A DNA stretch of 64,000 bases from Gammaproteobacteria bacterium. Lineage in GTDB: Bacteria; Pseudomonadota; Gammaproteobacteria; Steroidobacterales; Steroidobacteraceae. Numbering within the stretch: the first letter of the stretch is position 1; every line of letters begins with the position of its first letter. Made by a program: the position numbers and the translations under genes. This document shows positions 1 to 8,353 of this stretch, one piece after another. The notes below the pieces were generated by a model that saw only the letters and a program-made list of their open reading frames with translations, did no database searches and was not told where the DNA came from. The stretch covers positions 83,403-147,402 of the forward strand of contig PKWJ01000018.1 in assembly GCA_003132025.1 (NCBI GenBank). The letters are read 5' to 3'.

Positions 1-303
1 GACACGCTGGCCTGGGTGAGTGAGGTGCAGCAGCGCGGTGCCGGCGAGATCGTTCTCAACTGCATGGCGTCGGACGGTACCCGTCGCGGCTACGACATCG
101 AACAGCTGCGCCGGGTGCGCGCGCTGTGCTCGGTGCCGTTGGTCGCCTCCGGCGGCGCCGGCGCCCCCGAGCATTTCGCCAGTGCGTTCAGCGAAGCGCA
201 GGTGGATGCCGCTCTGGCTGCGAGCGTGTTCCACAGCGGCGCGATTCTCATTCCGGATTTGAAACGTGCCCTGCACGCCCAGGGCATCGAGGTACGACTG
301 TGA
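1..303 (+). CDS. hisF: Imidazole glycerol phosphate synthase subunit HisF, C-terminal part (5' end outside window)
   Basis: The reading frame is open from base 1 and ends at TGA 301-303, giving about 100 residues of the cyclase subunit of imidazole glycerol phosphate synthase in histidine biosynthesis. The visible part carries the last beta/alpha units of the HisF barrel: a [20 protein letters not shown] stretch (active-site aspartate region), a [10 protein letters not shown] phosphate-binding loop and a [12 protein letters not shown] strand-helix. The ORF-track start (GTG 16) is only an internal valine. The stop overlaps the GTG start of hisIE, as expected for the end of a his operon. Confidence 0.95.
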   Translation, partial: DTLAWVSEVQQRGAGEIVLNCMASDGTRRGYDIEQLRRVRALCSVPLVASGGAGAPEHFASAFSEAQVDAALAASVFHSGAILIPDLKRALHAQGIEVRL

Positions 304-941
304 AATTCACGCCGGATGAGATCGAACGCATCGACTGGGACAAGAACGATGGCCTGGTGCCCGCGATCGTGCAGCATGCCGGCAGTGGCCGCGTGCTGAT
401 GCTCGGCTATATGGACCGTGCGGCACTGGCGGCGACGCTGGCGCGCGATCGCGTGGTGTTCTTCAGTCGCTCCAAGCAGCGCCTGTGGGAGAAAGGCGAA
501 ACCTCGGGCAATTTCCTGCAGCTGATCGACATTCGTTACGACTGCGATGCCGACACGCTGCTGGTCATCGCCCGGCCCGAAGGGCCGGTATGTCACACCG
601 GCAGCAGCAGCTGTTTCGGCGATGAGCCGCTCACCGCCGCGGCGCCGCTGAGTTTCCTGCCGGAGCTGGAACAGCTGATCGCCCAGCGCATCGCCGAAGC
701 GCCCGAGGGCAGCTACACCGCGCGCCTGTATGCCCGCGGGCTACGCCGCGTCGCGCAGAAGGTCGGGGAGGAAGGTGTTGAAGTCGCGCTGGCGGGCGCC
801 GGGGAATCCGATGAGGCCCTGATCGGGGAATGCGCCGACCTGGTGTATCACCTGCTGGTGCTGCTGCGCAGCCGTAACCTGCCGCTGGCGGCGGTGATCG
901 AGGAACTGCGCCGGCGCCACGAAGCGGGCGGCAACGCCTAG
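300..941 (+). CDS. hisI: Bifunctional phosphoribosyl-AMP cyclohydrolase / phosphoribosyl-ATP pyrophosphatase
   Basis: This is a 213-residue HisIE fusion catalysing steps 2 and 3 of histidine biosynthesis. The N-terminal cyclohydrolase half shows [16 protein letters not shown], the DCDAD metal-binding run and CHTGSSSCF. The C-terminal pyrophosphohydrolase half shows [26 protein letters not shown]-like sequence. I chose GTG 300 because it overlaps the hisF stop (GTGA) and gives the usual family length. The longer ORF from 126 only reads through hisF in another frame. It is the last gene of the histidine operon; the next gene is convergent, 13 bases away. Confidence 0.96.
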   Translation: MKFTPDEIERIDWDKNDGLVPAIVQHAGSGRVLMLGYMDRAALAATLARDRVVFFSRSKQRLWEKGETSGNFLQLIDIRYDCDADTLLVIARPEGPVCHTGSSSCFGDEPLTAAAPLSFLPELEQLIAQRIAEAPEGSYTARLYARGLRRVAQKVGEEGVEVALAGAGESDEALIGECADLVYHLLVLLRSRNLPLAAVIEELRRRHEAGGNA

Positions 942-954
942 GTCCGCGCGACCT

Positions 955-3543
955 TCAGAGCACGAACTCCTGCGCCGGTTGGCGCAGGTTGTAATGCGAG
1001 CTCATGGCGTAGCCGTAGGCGCCGGCATTGGCGATCAGCAGCACGTCGCCCTCGCGCGTCGGTGGCATCAGCCGATCGTGCCCGAGGTAGTCGGCGCTCT
1101 CACAGATGGGTCCGACCACGTTCACGATCTCGGTGGCCGGCTCGTCCAGCCGTGTCAGGTTGACGATCTCGTGCCAGGCTCCGTAGAGCGCCGGGCGGAT
1201 CAGCGAGTTCATGCCGGTAGCGATGCCGACGTAACGCACATCGTCCTTGGACTTGGTCTGCGTCACGCGCGCTAACAGTGCACCGGCGGCGGCCACCAGG
1301 TAGCGCCCCGGCTCGATCCACACCGCGACCCCGGGCCGATTCTGGCGCACCGCGAGCAGCGCCGTATCGAGCTGTGCCAGGTCCAGTGCGAGCTGGTCGT
1401 GGCCGTCGGGCACTCCGAGCCCGCCGCCCACATCGATGGTGTGCAGCTGCGGGAATCGCTGTGCCAGGTCGAGCAGCCGCGTGGCCACCTCCGCCCAGTT
1501 GTCGGCATCGAAGATGCCGCTGCCGGAATGCGCGTGCAGCCCGACCACCGTCACGCCGTGGCGCTCGGCCAGTGCGCCAAGCTCATCGACCTGCCCCACC
1601 GGCACGCCAAACTTGGCGTGGGCGCCCGCGGTGCGCACGTGGTGGTGGTGCCCGCGGCCGGTGCCGGTATCGATGCGGACGAAGACCCGCTGGCCGCGAA
1701 ACAGCTCGCCCCATTCGCGCAGGATGTACAGATTATCGATGGTGAGGCAGATTTTCTGTTCGAGCGCCCAGGCATATTCGGCGCGAGCGGCGAAGTTCGG
1801 CGTGAACTGGATGCGACCGCGATCCAGCCCCGGGACGCTCGCGAGCACGTGCTCGATCTCGCCGGGCGAGACGCACTCGAAGCCCAGTCCCTCGGACGCG
1901 AGCAACCGCAGGATGTGCGCGTTCGGATTGGCCTTGACCGCATATAGCACGCGATCGACCGACTCGAGGCGCCGCAGCGCCGCAGCGGCGGCGTGCAGCT
2001 CCTGCGGATCGTAGACGTAGGCACAATCATGACTGGCGGCCAGCGCCAGCAGCGCATCGCGCCGCCGCCGCCACCAGGCCGAGGCCGGCGTCGGCGTTGC
2101 GGCCGGTGGCGCGAACAGCTGTTGCCACGTGGGCCCAAGGATCGTGCCCTCGCGCACCGGCACGATCAGCCGATCGTGCAGTTCATTCACCAGCCGGTCG
2201 CCCTGGTCCTCATCCACCACGAAGGTGAAATTGAGGTCATTGGCCGCCTGGCTCACCAGATAGATGCGCTGCTCGGCGAACAGCTCGAACGCCTCGCCCA
2301 GTCGATGCAGGATGCCGCGGATATTGCGGCCGACCAGGCTCACCGAGGCGCAGGGGCCGATCACCTGTGCCCGGCACAGCAGTGACAGATCGGCCGACAG
2401 CTTGTCGATCACCTGCGGATCGAGCGAATTGGCCGCCGGATCGAGCGACACCGTGACATTGGTCTCCGAGGTCGAGATCAGATCCACCGACAGGCCATGG
2501 CGCTTGAACACCTGGAACGCATCGGCGAGAAAACCGACCTCGTGCCACATGCCGGGGCTGTCGAGCGATACCAGGGTGATGCCTTTCTTCATGCACACCG
2601 CCTTGACCTGCGCCACCCCATCGCCGCCGTCGGCGCTGATGTGCGTACCTTCGATCTGCGGGCACTGCGTTGCGTACACCACGATCGGGATGCGCTGCGA
2701 CTTGGCCGGCAGGATGCAACGCGGGTGCAGCACCTTGGCGCCGCTGCTGGCGATTTCCTGCGCTTCGTCGTAGTGCAGCGAACGCAACAGTCGCGCCTGC
2801 GGCGTGTGGCGCGGATTGGCGCTGAACATTCCCGGCACGTCGGTCCAGATCTCGAGCTGACGCGCAGCGAGCTTGGCGGCAAGATACGCCGCCGACGTGT
2901 CCGAGCCGCCGCGACCGAGCAGCACGGTATCCCCGGCGGCGTCGCTGGCGATGAAACCCTGGGTCACGACCACGCCCGGGCATGCCGCCAGCTGGCGCTG
3001 CAGCGCCATGTCCGGCGCGAACTCGCAGGTCGCCGACAGGAAATTAGCGCGGGCCGAGGCGGCGGTGCGCGCCTGGGACGTCAGGCCGGTACGCACATCC
3101 CACCAACTGGCCTCGATCCCCTGCGCGTTGAGAAAGCGCGCACCGAGTTCGGTCGCCATCAGTTCGCCGCTGGCCAGCACGCGTGCACGCGTGCGGTCGC
3201 TGACTTCGCTCATCAGTGCGATTCCGGAAGCCATCTGGCGCAGCACCGCGAAGTGGTCCTCGAGTTCGGCGCTGACGCCGATCCCGAGTTCTTCGGCCAG
3301 TGCCCGATGGCGCTCCTCGATCGACGCCAGCACCGGTTCGTGGGCACCACCGAGCGCAGCGGCCAGCAATTTTTCCAGTCGGTCGGTGACGCCACTGACC
3401 GCGGAGTGCACCACCAGCACGCGCGCGCCGTCCGCCAGTCGCGCGCGCACCACGGCGGCGATATTGCGCCAGTTATCCAGACCGGAAACACTCGTGCCGC
3501 CGAACTTGAGCACGATCCAGGCAGAACCGCCGCGTGGCGCCAT
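955..3543 (-). CDS. lysAC: Bifunctional aspartate kinase / diaminopimelate decarboxylase (LysC-LysA fusion)
   Basis: This 862-residue protein joins the first enzyme (aspartate kinase) and the last (diaminopimelate decarboxylase) of lysine biosynthesis. Residues about 8-465 are the kinase, with KFGGTSV near the start, GRGGSDTSAAYLA and C-terminal ACT-type sensor repeats that usually bind lysine. Residues about 490-862 are a PLP-dependent decarboxylase, with the PLP lysine in YAVKANPN, then HAHSGSG, EPGRYLV and CESADYLG. A GGAA Shine-Dalgarno sits six bases before ATG 3543. Such fusions are known in Xanthomonas and Xylella relatives; a single polypeptide would make both activities equimolar. 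No separate lysA or lysC is seen in this window. Confidence 0.96.
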   Translation of the reverse strand: MAPRGGSAWIVLKFGGTSVSGLDNWRNIAAVVRARLADGARVLVVHSAVSGVTDRLEKLLAAALGGAHEPVLASIEERHRALAEELGIGVSAELEDHFAVLRQMASGIALMSEVSDRTRARVLASGELMATELGARFLNAQGIEASWWDVRTGLTSQARTAASARANFLSATCEFAPDMALQRQLAACPGVVVTQGFIASDAAGDTVLLGRGGSDTSAAYLAAKLAARQLEIWTDVPGMFSANPRHTPQARLLRSLHYDEAQEIASSGAKVLHPRCILPAKSQRIPIVVYATQCPQIEGTHISADGGDGVAQVKAVCMKKGITLVSLDSPGMWHEVGFLADAFQVFKRHGLSVDLISTSETNVTVSLDPAANSLDPQVIDKLSADLSLLCRAQVIGPCASVSLVGRNIRGILHRLGEAFELFAEQRIYLVSQAANDLNFTFVVDEDQGDRLVNELHDRLIVPVREGTILGPTWQQLFAPPAATPTPASAWWRRRRDALLALAASHDCAYVYDPQELHAAAAALRRLESVDRVLYAVKANPNAHILRLLASEGLGFECVSPGEIEHVLASVPGLDRGRIQFTPNFAARAEYAWALEQKICLTIDNLYILREWGELFRGQRVFVRIDTGTGRGHHHHVRTAGAHAKFGVPVGQVDELGALAERHGVTVVGLHAHSGSGIFDADNWAEVATRLLDLAQRFPQLHTIDVGGGLGVPDGHDQLALDLAQLDTALLAVRQNRPGVAVWIEPGRYLVAAAGALLARVTQTKSKDDVRYVGIATGMNSLIRPALYGAWHEIVNLTRLDEPATEIVNVVGPICESADYLGHDRLMPPTREGDVLLIANAGAYGYAMSSHYNLRQPAQEFVL

Positions 3544-3620
3544 AAACTTTCCGTGTGTGAAGCAGCCGCCCTATCTACTGCCCGGGCGTGCAGGCGGCCA
3601 GGCCGCCGGGACAACCGCGG

Positions 3621-3839
3621 TCAAACGTCTTCGTCGTCGAACACGTCGCGCAGGTCTTTTTCGAGTTTTCGGTCCGCCAGCACTTCTTCCAGGCGGCTCC
3701 AGGCCGCCTTGCCGCGCTTACCCTGGGCGCGCACACGTTTGTCGACGCGGGCCAGCAGACCGTCGTAATCGGTGCTGTCCTCGGACTCGACAATGAATTC
3801 CTCGTCCAGATCGAAGCTCTCGTTATCGCGTTCAGACAT
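3621..3839 (-). CDS. Small acidic protein of unknown function
   Basis: This is a 72-residue soluble protein with acidic ends (SFDLDEEFIVESED at the N-terminus, DVFDDEDV at the C-terminus) and a basic middle (RVDKRVRAQGKRGKAAWSRLEE). There is no signal peptide, membrane segment or cysteine. I do not recognise a characterised family; the layout of acidic tails around an R/K-rich helix recalls small conserved hypotheticals of gammaproteobacteria. It lies 77 bases upstream of lysAC on the same strand. No clear Shine-Dalgarno precedes ATG 3839 and the leader is AT-rich. Coding is supported by codon usage and by lack of a better frame here. Confidence 0.7.
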   Translation of the reverse strand: MSERDNESFDLDEEFIVESEDSTDYDGLLARVDKRVRAQGKRGKAAWSRLEEVLADRKLEKDLRDVFDDEDV

Positions 3840-3997
3840 CGTATTTTCGCTAACAAAATGTCAAAAATATCAAACGGTTACGCACTTATAGGCGCTATGC
3901 AGGCAGCGAACTATAGCTGATTTGCGCTGCGGTTCAACTCTGCACGGCGAATGCGAACGTGTATCACATAGACCGGCCGGCTGCAGCGAACGTTCAA

Positions 3998-5098
3998 CTA
4001 CGGGGGGGTGCCGCCGTCGCTGGTGAGGCCCGAAGCATCGGCTTCCAGGCCGACCGTTGCCAGCACGCCGTCGGCTTTTTGCAGCACTTCGCGCGCGTAG
4101 TCCCAATGAATGGCGACCGTGCTGTCGCCGACGGCGGCTCGCAGCAGTTCGGCAAATTGGTCGACATCCGGCTCGAAGCTCTGGCCTTCGGCGTCCACCG
4201 GCGGATGCGCCTCGAGCAGCAGCTCGCCGTCCACCCAGGCCACCTTGACCGGCTGGTTGATGATGCGCACCGGCGTGCCGACTGGAATCATCGGGAACAG
4301 CTGCTCGACATCCTCCGGGTACATGCGGATGCAGCCGTGGGTTACCGGCATGCCAACCGCTATCGGATTGTTGGTGCCGTGGATCATGTAGGTACCGTTG
4401 CCGGCGGCCAGGCGCATGGCGAACAGGCCGAGTGGATTATCCGGCCCGGACGGCACGCGTGTCGGCAGCGGATCGCCGGCGGCCGCGTGTTCCTTGCGCA
4501 CCGATTCGGGCGGGTACCAGACCGGATTCTTTTCTTTGGCGATCACATGCGTCAGGCCGATGGGCGTGTGCCAGTCCATCTTGCCGATGCTGACAGGATA
4601 GGTGATGACTTCAGGCTGCTGGCCGCGCCGCGGCTTGGGATAGTAATAGAGCCGGTGCTCGGGCAGGTTGACCACGATGCCCTCGTGCGGCCCGGGCGGC
4701 AGAATATGTCGACCCGGAATGATGACCTGTTTGTCGGCCCCCGGCAGCCACGGGTCCACCCCAGGATTGACGCGGATCACCTCCTCGGAGCCGAGGCTGA
4801 ATTTGCGCGCCAGATCGTACAGCGTGTCTTCGTACACGGTCTGCACCGTCTGATCCTCACCCACCACGGCGACGTCCGGCGTCGGCAGCGGGTAAGTGGT
4901 AGCACCCGCCGGCGCGGGGCCGGTGAGCAGCGGCAGCGACAGCGCCGCCAGCATCAGCAGCGCGGTCGCGCTGCTACGCCCGTTGCCGCTTTGACCATAA
5001 CGGGCCAGGGCATCGCCAAATCCGACGTGATTCACGCTTTCAGGGTAACACGTCACGATACGATTCTCAGTCCGGGTTTTCCGAAGCGAATTGAGCAC
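3998..5098 (-). CDS. L,D-transpeptidase (YkuD/ErfK-YbiS family) with LysM-like domain
   Basis: This periplasmic cell-wall enzyme forms meso-DAP cross-links or attaches proteins to peptidoglycan. After an N-terminal hydrophobic segment (ATALLMLAALSLPLLTG) comes a LysM-like stretch (YDLARKFSLGSEEVIRVNPG) and then the YkuD catalytic domain with MIHGTNN and the catalytic cysteine in THGCIRM. It ends with a roughly 80-residue extension typical of the ErfK/YcfS group. The start is uncertain: the track start is GTG 5098, with other GTG codons 14 and 21 codons inside, and none has a strong ribosome site. It is transcribed divergently from the kinase operon at 5161. Confidence 0.9.
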   Translation of the reverse strand: MLNSLRKTRTENRIVTCYPESVNHVGFGDALARYGQSGNGRSSATALLMLAALSLPLLTGPAPAGATTYPLPTPDVAVVGEDQTVQTVYEDTLYDLARKFSLGSEEVIRVNPGVDPWLPGADKQVIIPGRHILPPGPHEGIVVNLPEHRLYYYPKPRRGQQPEVITYPVSIGKMDWHTPIGLTHVIAKEKNPVWYPPESVRKEHAAAGDPLPTRVPSGPDNPLGLFAMRLAAGNGTYMIHGTNNPIAVGMPVTHGCIRMYPEDVEQLFPMIPVGTPVRIINQPVKVAWVDGELLLEAHPPVDAEGQSFEPDVDQFAELLRAAVGDSTVAIHWDYAREVLQKADGVLATVGLEADASGLTSDGGTPP

Positions 5099-5160
5099 TT
5101 GCAGCGCCCGGGGCAGCTCGAAATGCTCAAGTCCGGCCTGCCAAGGCCGATATCTACCGC

Positions 5161-7146
5161 ATGCAGTATGAGGCAGCTGGAAGCATGCAGGCAGTGTCCT
5201 ACAGCGGGCCGGCTACGTGGTGCCTGGATCTGCGCACCGGCGAACTGCATTCCAGCCCGGCGCGCGCGCGCATGATGGGTTACGCGCCCGAGGCCCCGGG
5301 CACCAGCGCCGAGTTCTGGGACGCGCTGCTGCATCCCGACGAGCGCGTCGCCGTGCACACCGCGCGCGCGCGCCATATCCAGGGGCTGGGCAGCGGCTAC
5401 CGCAGCGAATATCGCGCGCGCCGCCGCGACGGCAGCTGGGCCTGGCTGCTGGAGATCGGCTGCATCGAACGTGACGGCAACGATGCCGCCATCCGCGTCA
5501 GCGGCGTGTTGCTCGACATTTCGGTCGAGCGCGAAGAACAGTTCCGGCTGCAGCAGCGCCTCGAGCGGCTGCGCACCGTATTTGATTACACCTATCAGTT
5601 CGCCGGACTGCTCTCGAGCGACGGCGTACTGCTCGAGAGCAATCGCACCGCGCTCAAGGCCGCCGGCGTCACGCTCAACGACGCGGTCGGCAAACTGTTC
5701 TGGGACACGCCGTTCTGGGCCCAGCAGCCGGCGGCGGAGATCGCACGCCTGCGCGACGGTATCGAGCGCGCCGGTCGCGGCGAGTTCGTGCGCTTCCAGT
5801 ACCAGACCGAACACACGCGCGGCTCGGTCCGTATCGTGGATTTCTCGTTGCTGCCGGTGTTCGACGATGAGGGTGAGGTGGTGTGGATCCTGTCGGAGGG
5901 ACGCGACGTCACCGACATCGTCAACGCGCACAAGGCGCTGCGCACGCTCGAGGACCGGCTGGCAGTGGCCACCAGCAGCGCCAATCTGGGCCTGTGGGAC
6001 GTGAATCTGCAGACCGGCGACGCCTGGCTCAACGACCGCTGGTGGACGATGCTCGGCTATGAGCCCAACGAGCTCAATCGCAGCTACGATGTGTGGCGCG
6101 AGCTGCTGCACCCGGACGACCTGCTGCCCGCGCTCGCGGTGCTGCAAAACCGCAGCGGTGCGCAGACCGAATTTCGCATCGAGTACCGCATGCGCAGCAA
6201 GGACGGCGGCTGGCGCTGGATCCACTGCTGCGGCCGCACCGTCGCGACCAATGAGCTGGGCGAGCCGCAGCGTGTCGCCGGCGTGCATCTGGACGTGACC
6301 GAGCGCAAAGAGGCGGAGATCCGGCTAGCCGCGGCGGAACGGCTCGAATCGGTCGGCAAACTCGCCGCCGGTGTGGCGCACGAAATCAACACGCCGATCC
6401 AGTTCGTCAATGACAGCGTCTATTTCATCCGGGACGCGGTGCATGAGCTGCTGCAGGTGACCGACCGCCTGCGCGGGCTGGCCGCGGCTGACGCCGGCAA
6501 CGCCGGCGCCGTAGCGGCGATGAGTGCCGAGCTGCCCTATCTTGCGCAGCAGCTGCCGAAAGCGCTCGAGCGCTCGCTCGACGGTTTGAAGCGCGTCGCC
6601 GAAATCGTCCGCTCGATGCGCGAGCTGGCGCACCCCGATCGGCCCGAGATGTCCGAGGTCGATCTGAATCACGTGATCCGCAACGCGCTGGTGGTAGCAC
6701 GCGCGGAATACAAATACATCGCCGAGGTCGAGACCGATCTGGCGCCGTTGCCCCCGGTGCGCTGCCATGCCGGCGAACTGAACCAGGTGATGCTGAATCT
6801 GCTGGTCAACGCCTCGCATGCGATCGCCGATGTCGTGGGCGGCACCGGCAACAAGGGGGTGATTAGCGTGTCCACCCGCATCGATGGCGATGCCGTCGTG
6901 ATTACGGTGGGCGATACCGGCGGCGGCATCGCTGAGAACATTCGCCATCGCATCTTCGAGCCGTTCTTTACCACCAAGGAAGTCGGTCGCGGCACCGGCC
7001 AGGGGCTGGCGATCTCGCACAACATCATCGTCAAGCGCCACGGCGGCGCCATCGAGTGCGACAGCGAGGTCGGCCGGGGCACGGCATTTCATCTGCGCCT
7101 GCCGTTCGATTGCCGACGCGAAGCCGCGCAGGAGCGCGCCGCATGA
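5161..7146 (+). CDS. PAS-domain sensor histidine kinase (cytoplasmic)
   Basis: This is a 661-residue kinase without membrane segments. Three PAS/PAC units occupy about residues 10-120, 140-270 and 275-395; each kind of HPDE/HPDD and DITERK-like edge is visible. The dimerisation/phosphoacceptor region has His407 in GVAHEINTP, and the ATPase domain has an N-box (LNQVMLNLLVNASHA), GDTGGGI and GRGTGQGLAISH. The GVAHEINTPIQF form of the H-box is typical of soluble NtrB/PAS-type kinases. ATG 5185 is a possible alternative start, with GGA just upstream. It has no fused receiver; two receiver proteins follow in the same operon (ATGA overlap), so they are probably its partners. Confidence 0.93.
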   Translation: MQYEAAGSMQAVSYSGPATWCLDLRTGELHSSPARARMMGYAPEAPGTSAEFWDALLHPDERVAVHTARARHIQGLGSGYRSEYRARRRDGSWAWLLEIGCIERDGNDAAIRVSGVLLDISVEREEQFRLQQRLERLRTVFDYTYQFAGLLSSDGVLLESNRTALKAAGVTLNDAVGKLFWDTPFWAQQPAAEIARLRDGIERAGRGEFVRFQYQTEHTRGSVRIVDFSLLPVFDDEGEVVWILSEGRDVTDIVNAHKALRTLEDRLAVATSSANLGLWDVNLQTGDAWLNDRWWTMLGYEPNELNRSYDVWRELLHPDDLLPALAVLQNRSGAQTEFRIEYRMRSKDGGWRWIHCCGRTVATNELGEPQRVAGVHLDVTERKEAEIRLAAAERLESVGKLAAGVAHEINTPIQFVNDSVYFIRDAVHELLQVTDRLRGLAAADAGNAGAVAAMSAELPYLAQQLPKALERSLDGLKRVAEIVRSMRELAHPDRPEMSEVDLNHVIRNALVVARAEYKYIAEVETDLAPLPPVRCHAGELNQVMLNLLVNASHAIADVVGGTGNKGVISVSTRIDGDAVVITVGDTGGGIAENIRHRIFEPFFTTKEVGRGTGQGLAISHNIIVKRHGGAIECDSEVGRGTAFHLRLPFDCRREAAQERAA

Positions 7147-8351
7147 GACGGGTGTTGTTGGTGGACTCCGTGCCGGCGGCGCTGGCGCAGCTGCATCAGG
7201 GGCTGCAGCAGCTGCGGCCGCAGTGGGAGACAGCGGCGGCGGCCTCGCCGGCGGCGGCACTGTCGCTACTGGCGCAACATCGCTACGACGCCATCGTCAG
7301 CGACATCGGCGTGCCGGCGATGGACGGACCGCAGCTGCTGGGAGAGGTGCGCGACCGCCATCCGAACGTGGTGCGCCTGTGCCTGTCGGCCAGCCCGGAC
7401 GACGACGCCTTCCTGCGCGCCCAGCCGGTCACGCATCAGTTCCTGAACAAGCCCTGCAATGTCGAGAATCTGTGCGAAGTACTGGAACGCATCTGCTCGC
7501 TGCGCGATATCCTGCAGCATCCGGCCATCCACGAACTGATCGGCAACCTCAAGGCGCTGCCGGCCACGCCGCAGACGTTCCAGGCGCTGTCGGCGGCGAT
7601 CGCGCGGCCCAACGTCCACGCCGCCGACGTCGCCCAGATCGTCAGCACCGACACCGCGCTGTCGGTCAAGGTACTGCAGCTCGCCAATTCCGCGTTCTAT
7701 CGGCGCGGGGTGCCGGTGACATCGATACAGACTGCCATCAGCTACGCCGGGCTGGAGATGATCAAGTCGCTGGCGCTCTCGGCCTGTGTCTTCAGCGCCC
7801 TCGACGCCTCGCCGGCCGCCATCAAGCGCCTGCAGGACCTGCAGGGACGCTCGCTGCGCAAGGCGCATTTCGCCCGCATGCTGCTGCGCGAATCGCGCCA
7901 CGCCGAAGAGGCCTTCACCGCCGCGCTGCTGCTCGACATCGGCCAGGCGGTGCTGGCACTGAGCGCGCCGGAGAAATTCGAACACATGATCGAACTGGCG
8001 CGCTCCAGCGGCCGCGCCTGGCATGAGGTCGAGCTGGAGGTGTTCGGTGCCGCGCACCCGGAGGTCGGAGCCTATCTGCTCGGCCTGTGGGGCCTGCCGC
8101 TGACCCTGATCGAAGCCGTCGCCTATCACCACACGCCCAGCCGCGTGCAGCACGCGCACACCAGCGTGCTCGCGGCGGTGCACGTGGCCGACGCGATCGT
8201 CGACGCGACCGCCGACCGTCCGGCAAAGCTGCTCGACCGTTTGGACGCGAGCTTCGTCGCGCGCAGCGAAGTGTCGCGCTGCCTGACCGCCTGGAACATC
8301 CACATCAACGCCGATGACCCGCAGGCGCAACAGAAGCTGGGAGCGGCATAG
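7143..8351 (+). CDS. Response regulator with HDOD output domain
   Basis: The start at ATG 7143 overlaps the kinase stop; the longer track ORF is an artefact. Residues 1-120 form a receiver with the phosphoacceptor Asp in IVSDIGVPAMDG and the conserved Lys in FLNKPC. The usual second acidic residue of the N-terminal pair is a serine (LLVDSVP), so metal binding may be weaker. Residues about 140-345 are an HDOD domain (LPATPQTFQALS, VLQLANSAFY, LLLDIGQAVL, EVGAYLLGLWGLP, AYHHTP), a metal-free HD-like fold common in bacterial signalling. It probably takes phosphate from the upstream kinase; its target is unknown. Confidence 0.92.
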   Translation: MRRVLLVDSVPAALAQLHQGLQQLRPQWETAAAASPAAALSLLAQHRYDAIVSDIGVPAMDGPQLLGEVRDRHPNVVRLCLSASPDDDAFLRAQPVTHQFLNKPCNVENLCEVLERICSLRDILQHPAIHELIGNLKALPATPQTFQALSAAIARPNVHAADVAQIVSTDTALSVKVLQLANSAFYRRGVPVTSIQTAISYAGLEMIKSLALSACVFSALDASPAAIKRLQDLQGRSLRKAHFARMLLRESRHAEEAFTAALLLDIGQAVLALSAPEKFEHMIELARSSGRAWHEVELEVFGAAHPEVGAYLLGLWGLPLTLIEAVAYHHTPSRVQHAHTSVLAAVHVADAIVDATADRPAKLLDRLDASFVARSEVSRCLTAWNIHINADDPQAQQKLGAA

Positions 8352-8353
8352 CC

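Noticed and set aside
126-299. N-terminal extension of hisIE in the ORF track
   Set aside because: It reads hisF in another frame; GTG 300 overlapping the hisF stop gives the normal HisIE length.
2497-3768. 423-codon plus-strand ORF
   Set aside because: Shadow of lysAC; His/Arg/Gln-rich composition typical of the antisense frame of GC-rich genes.
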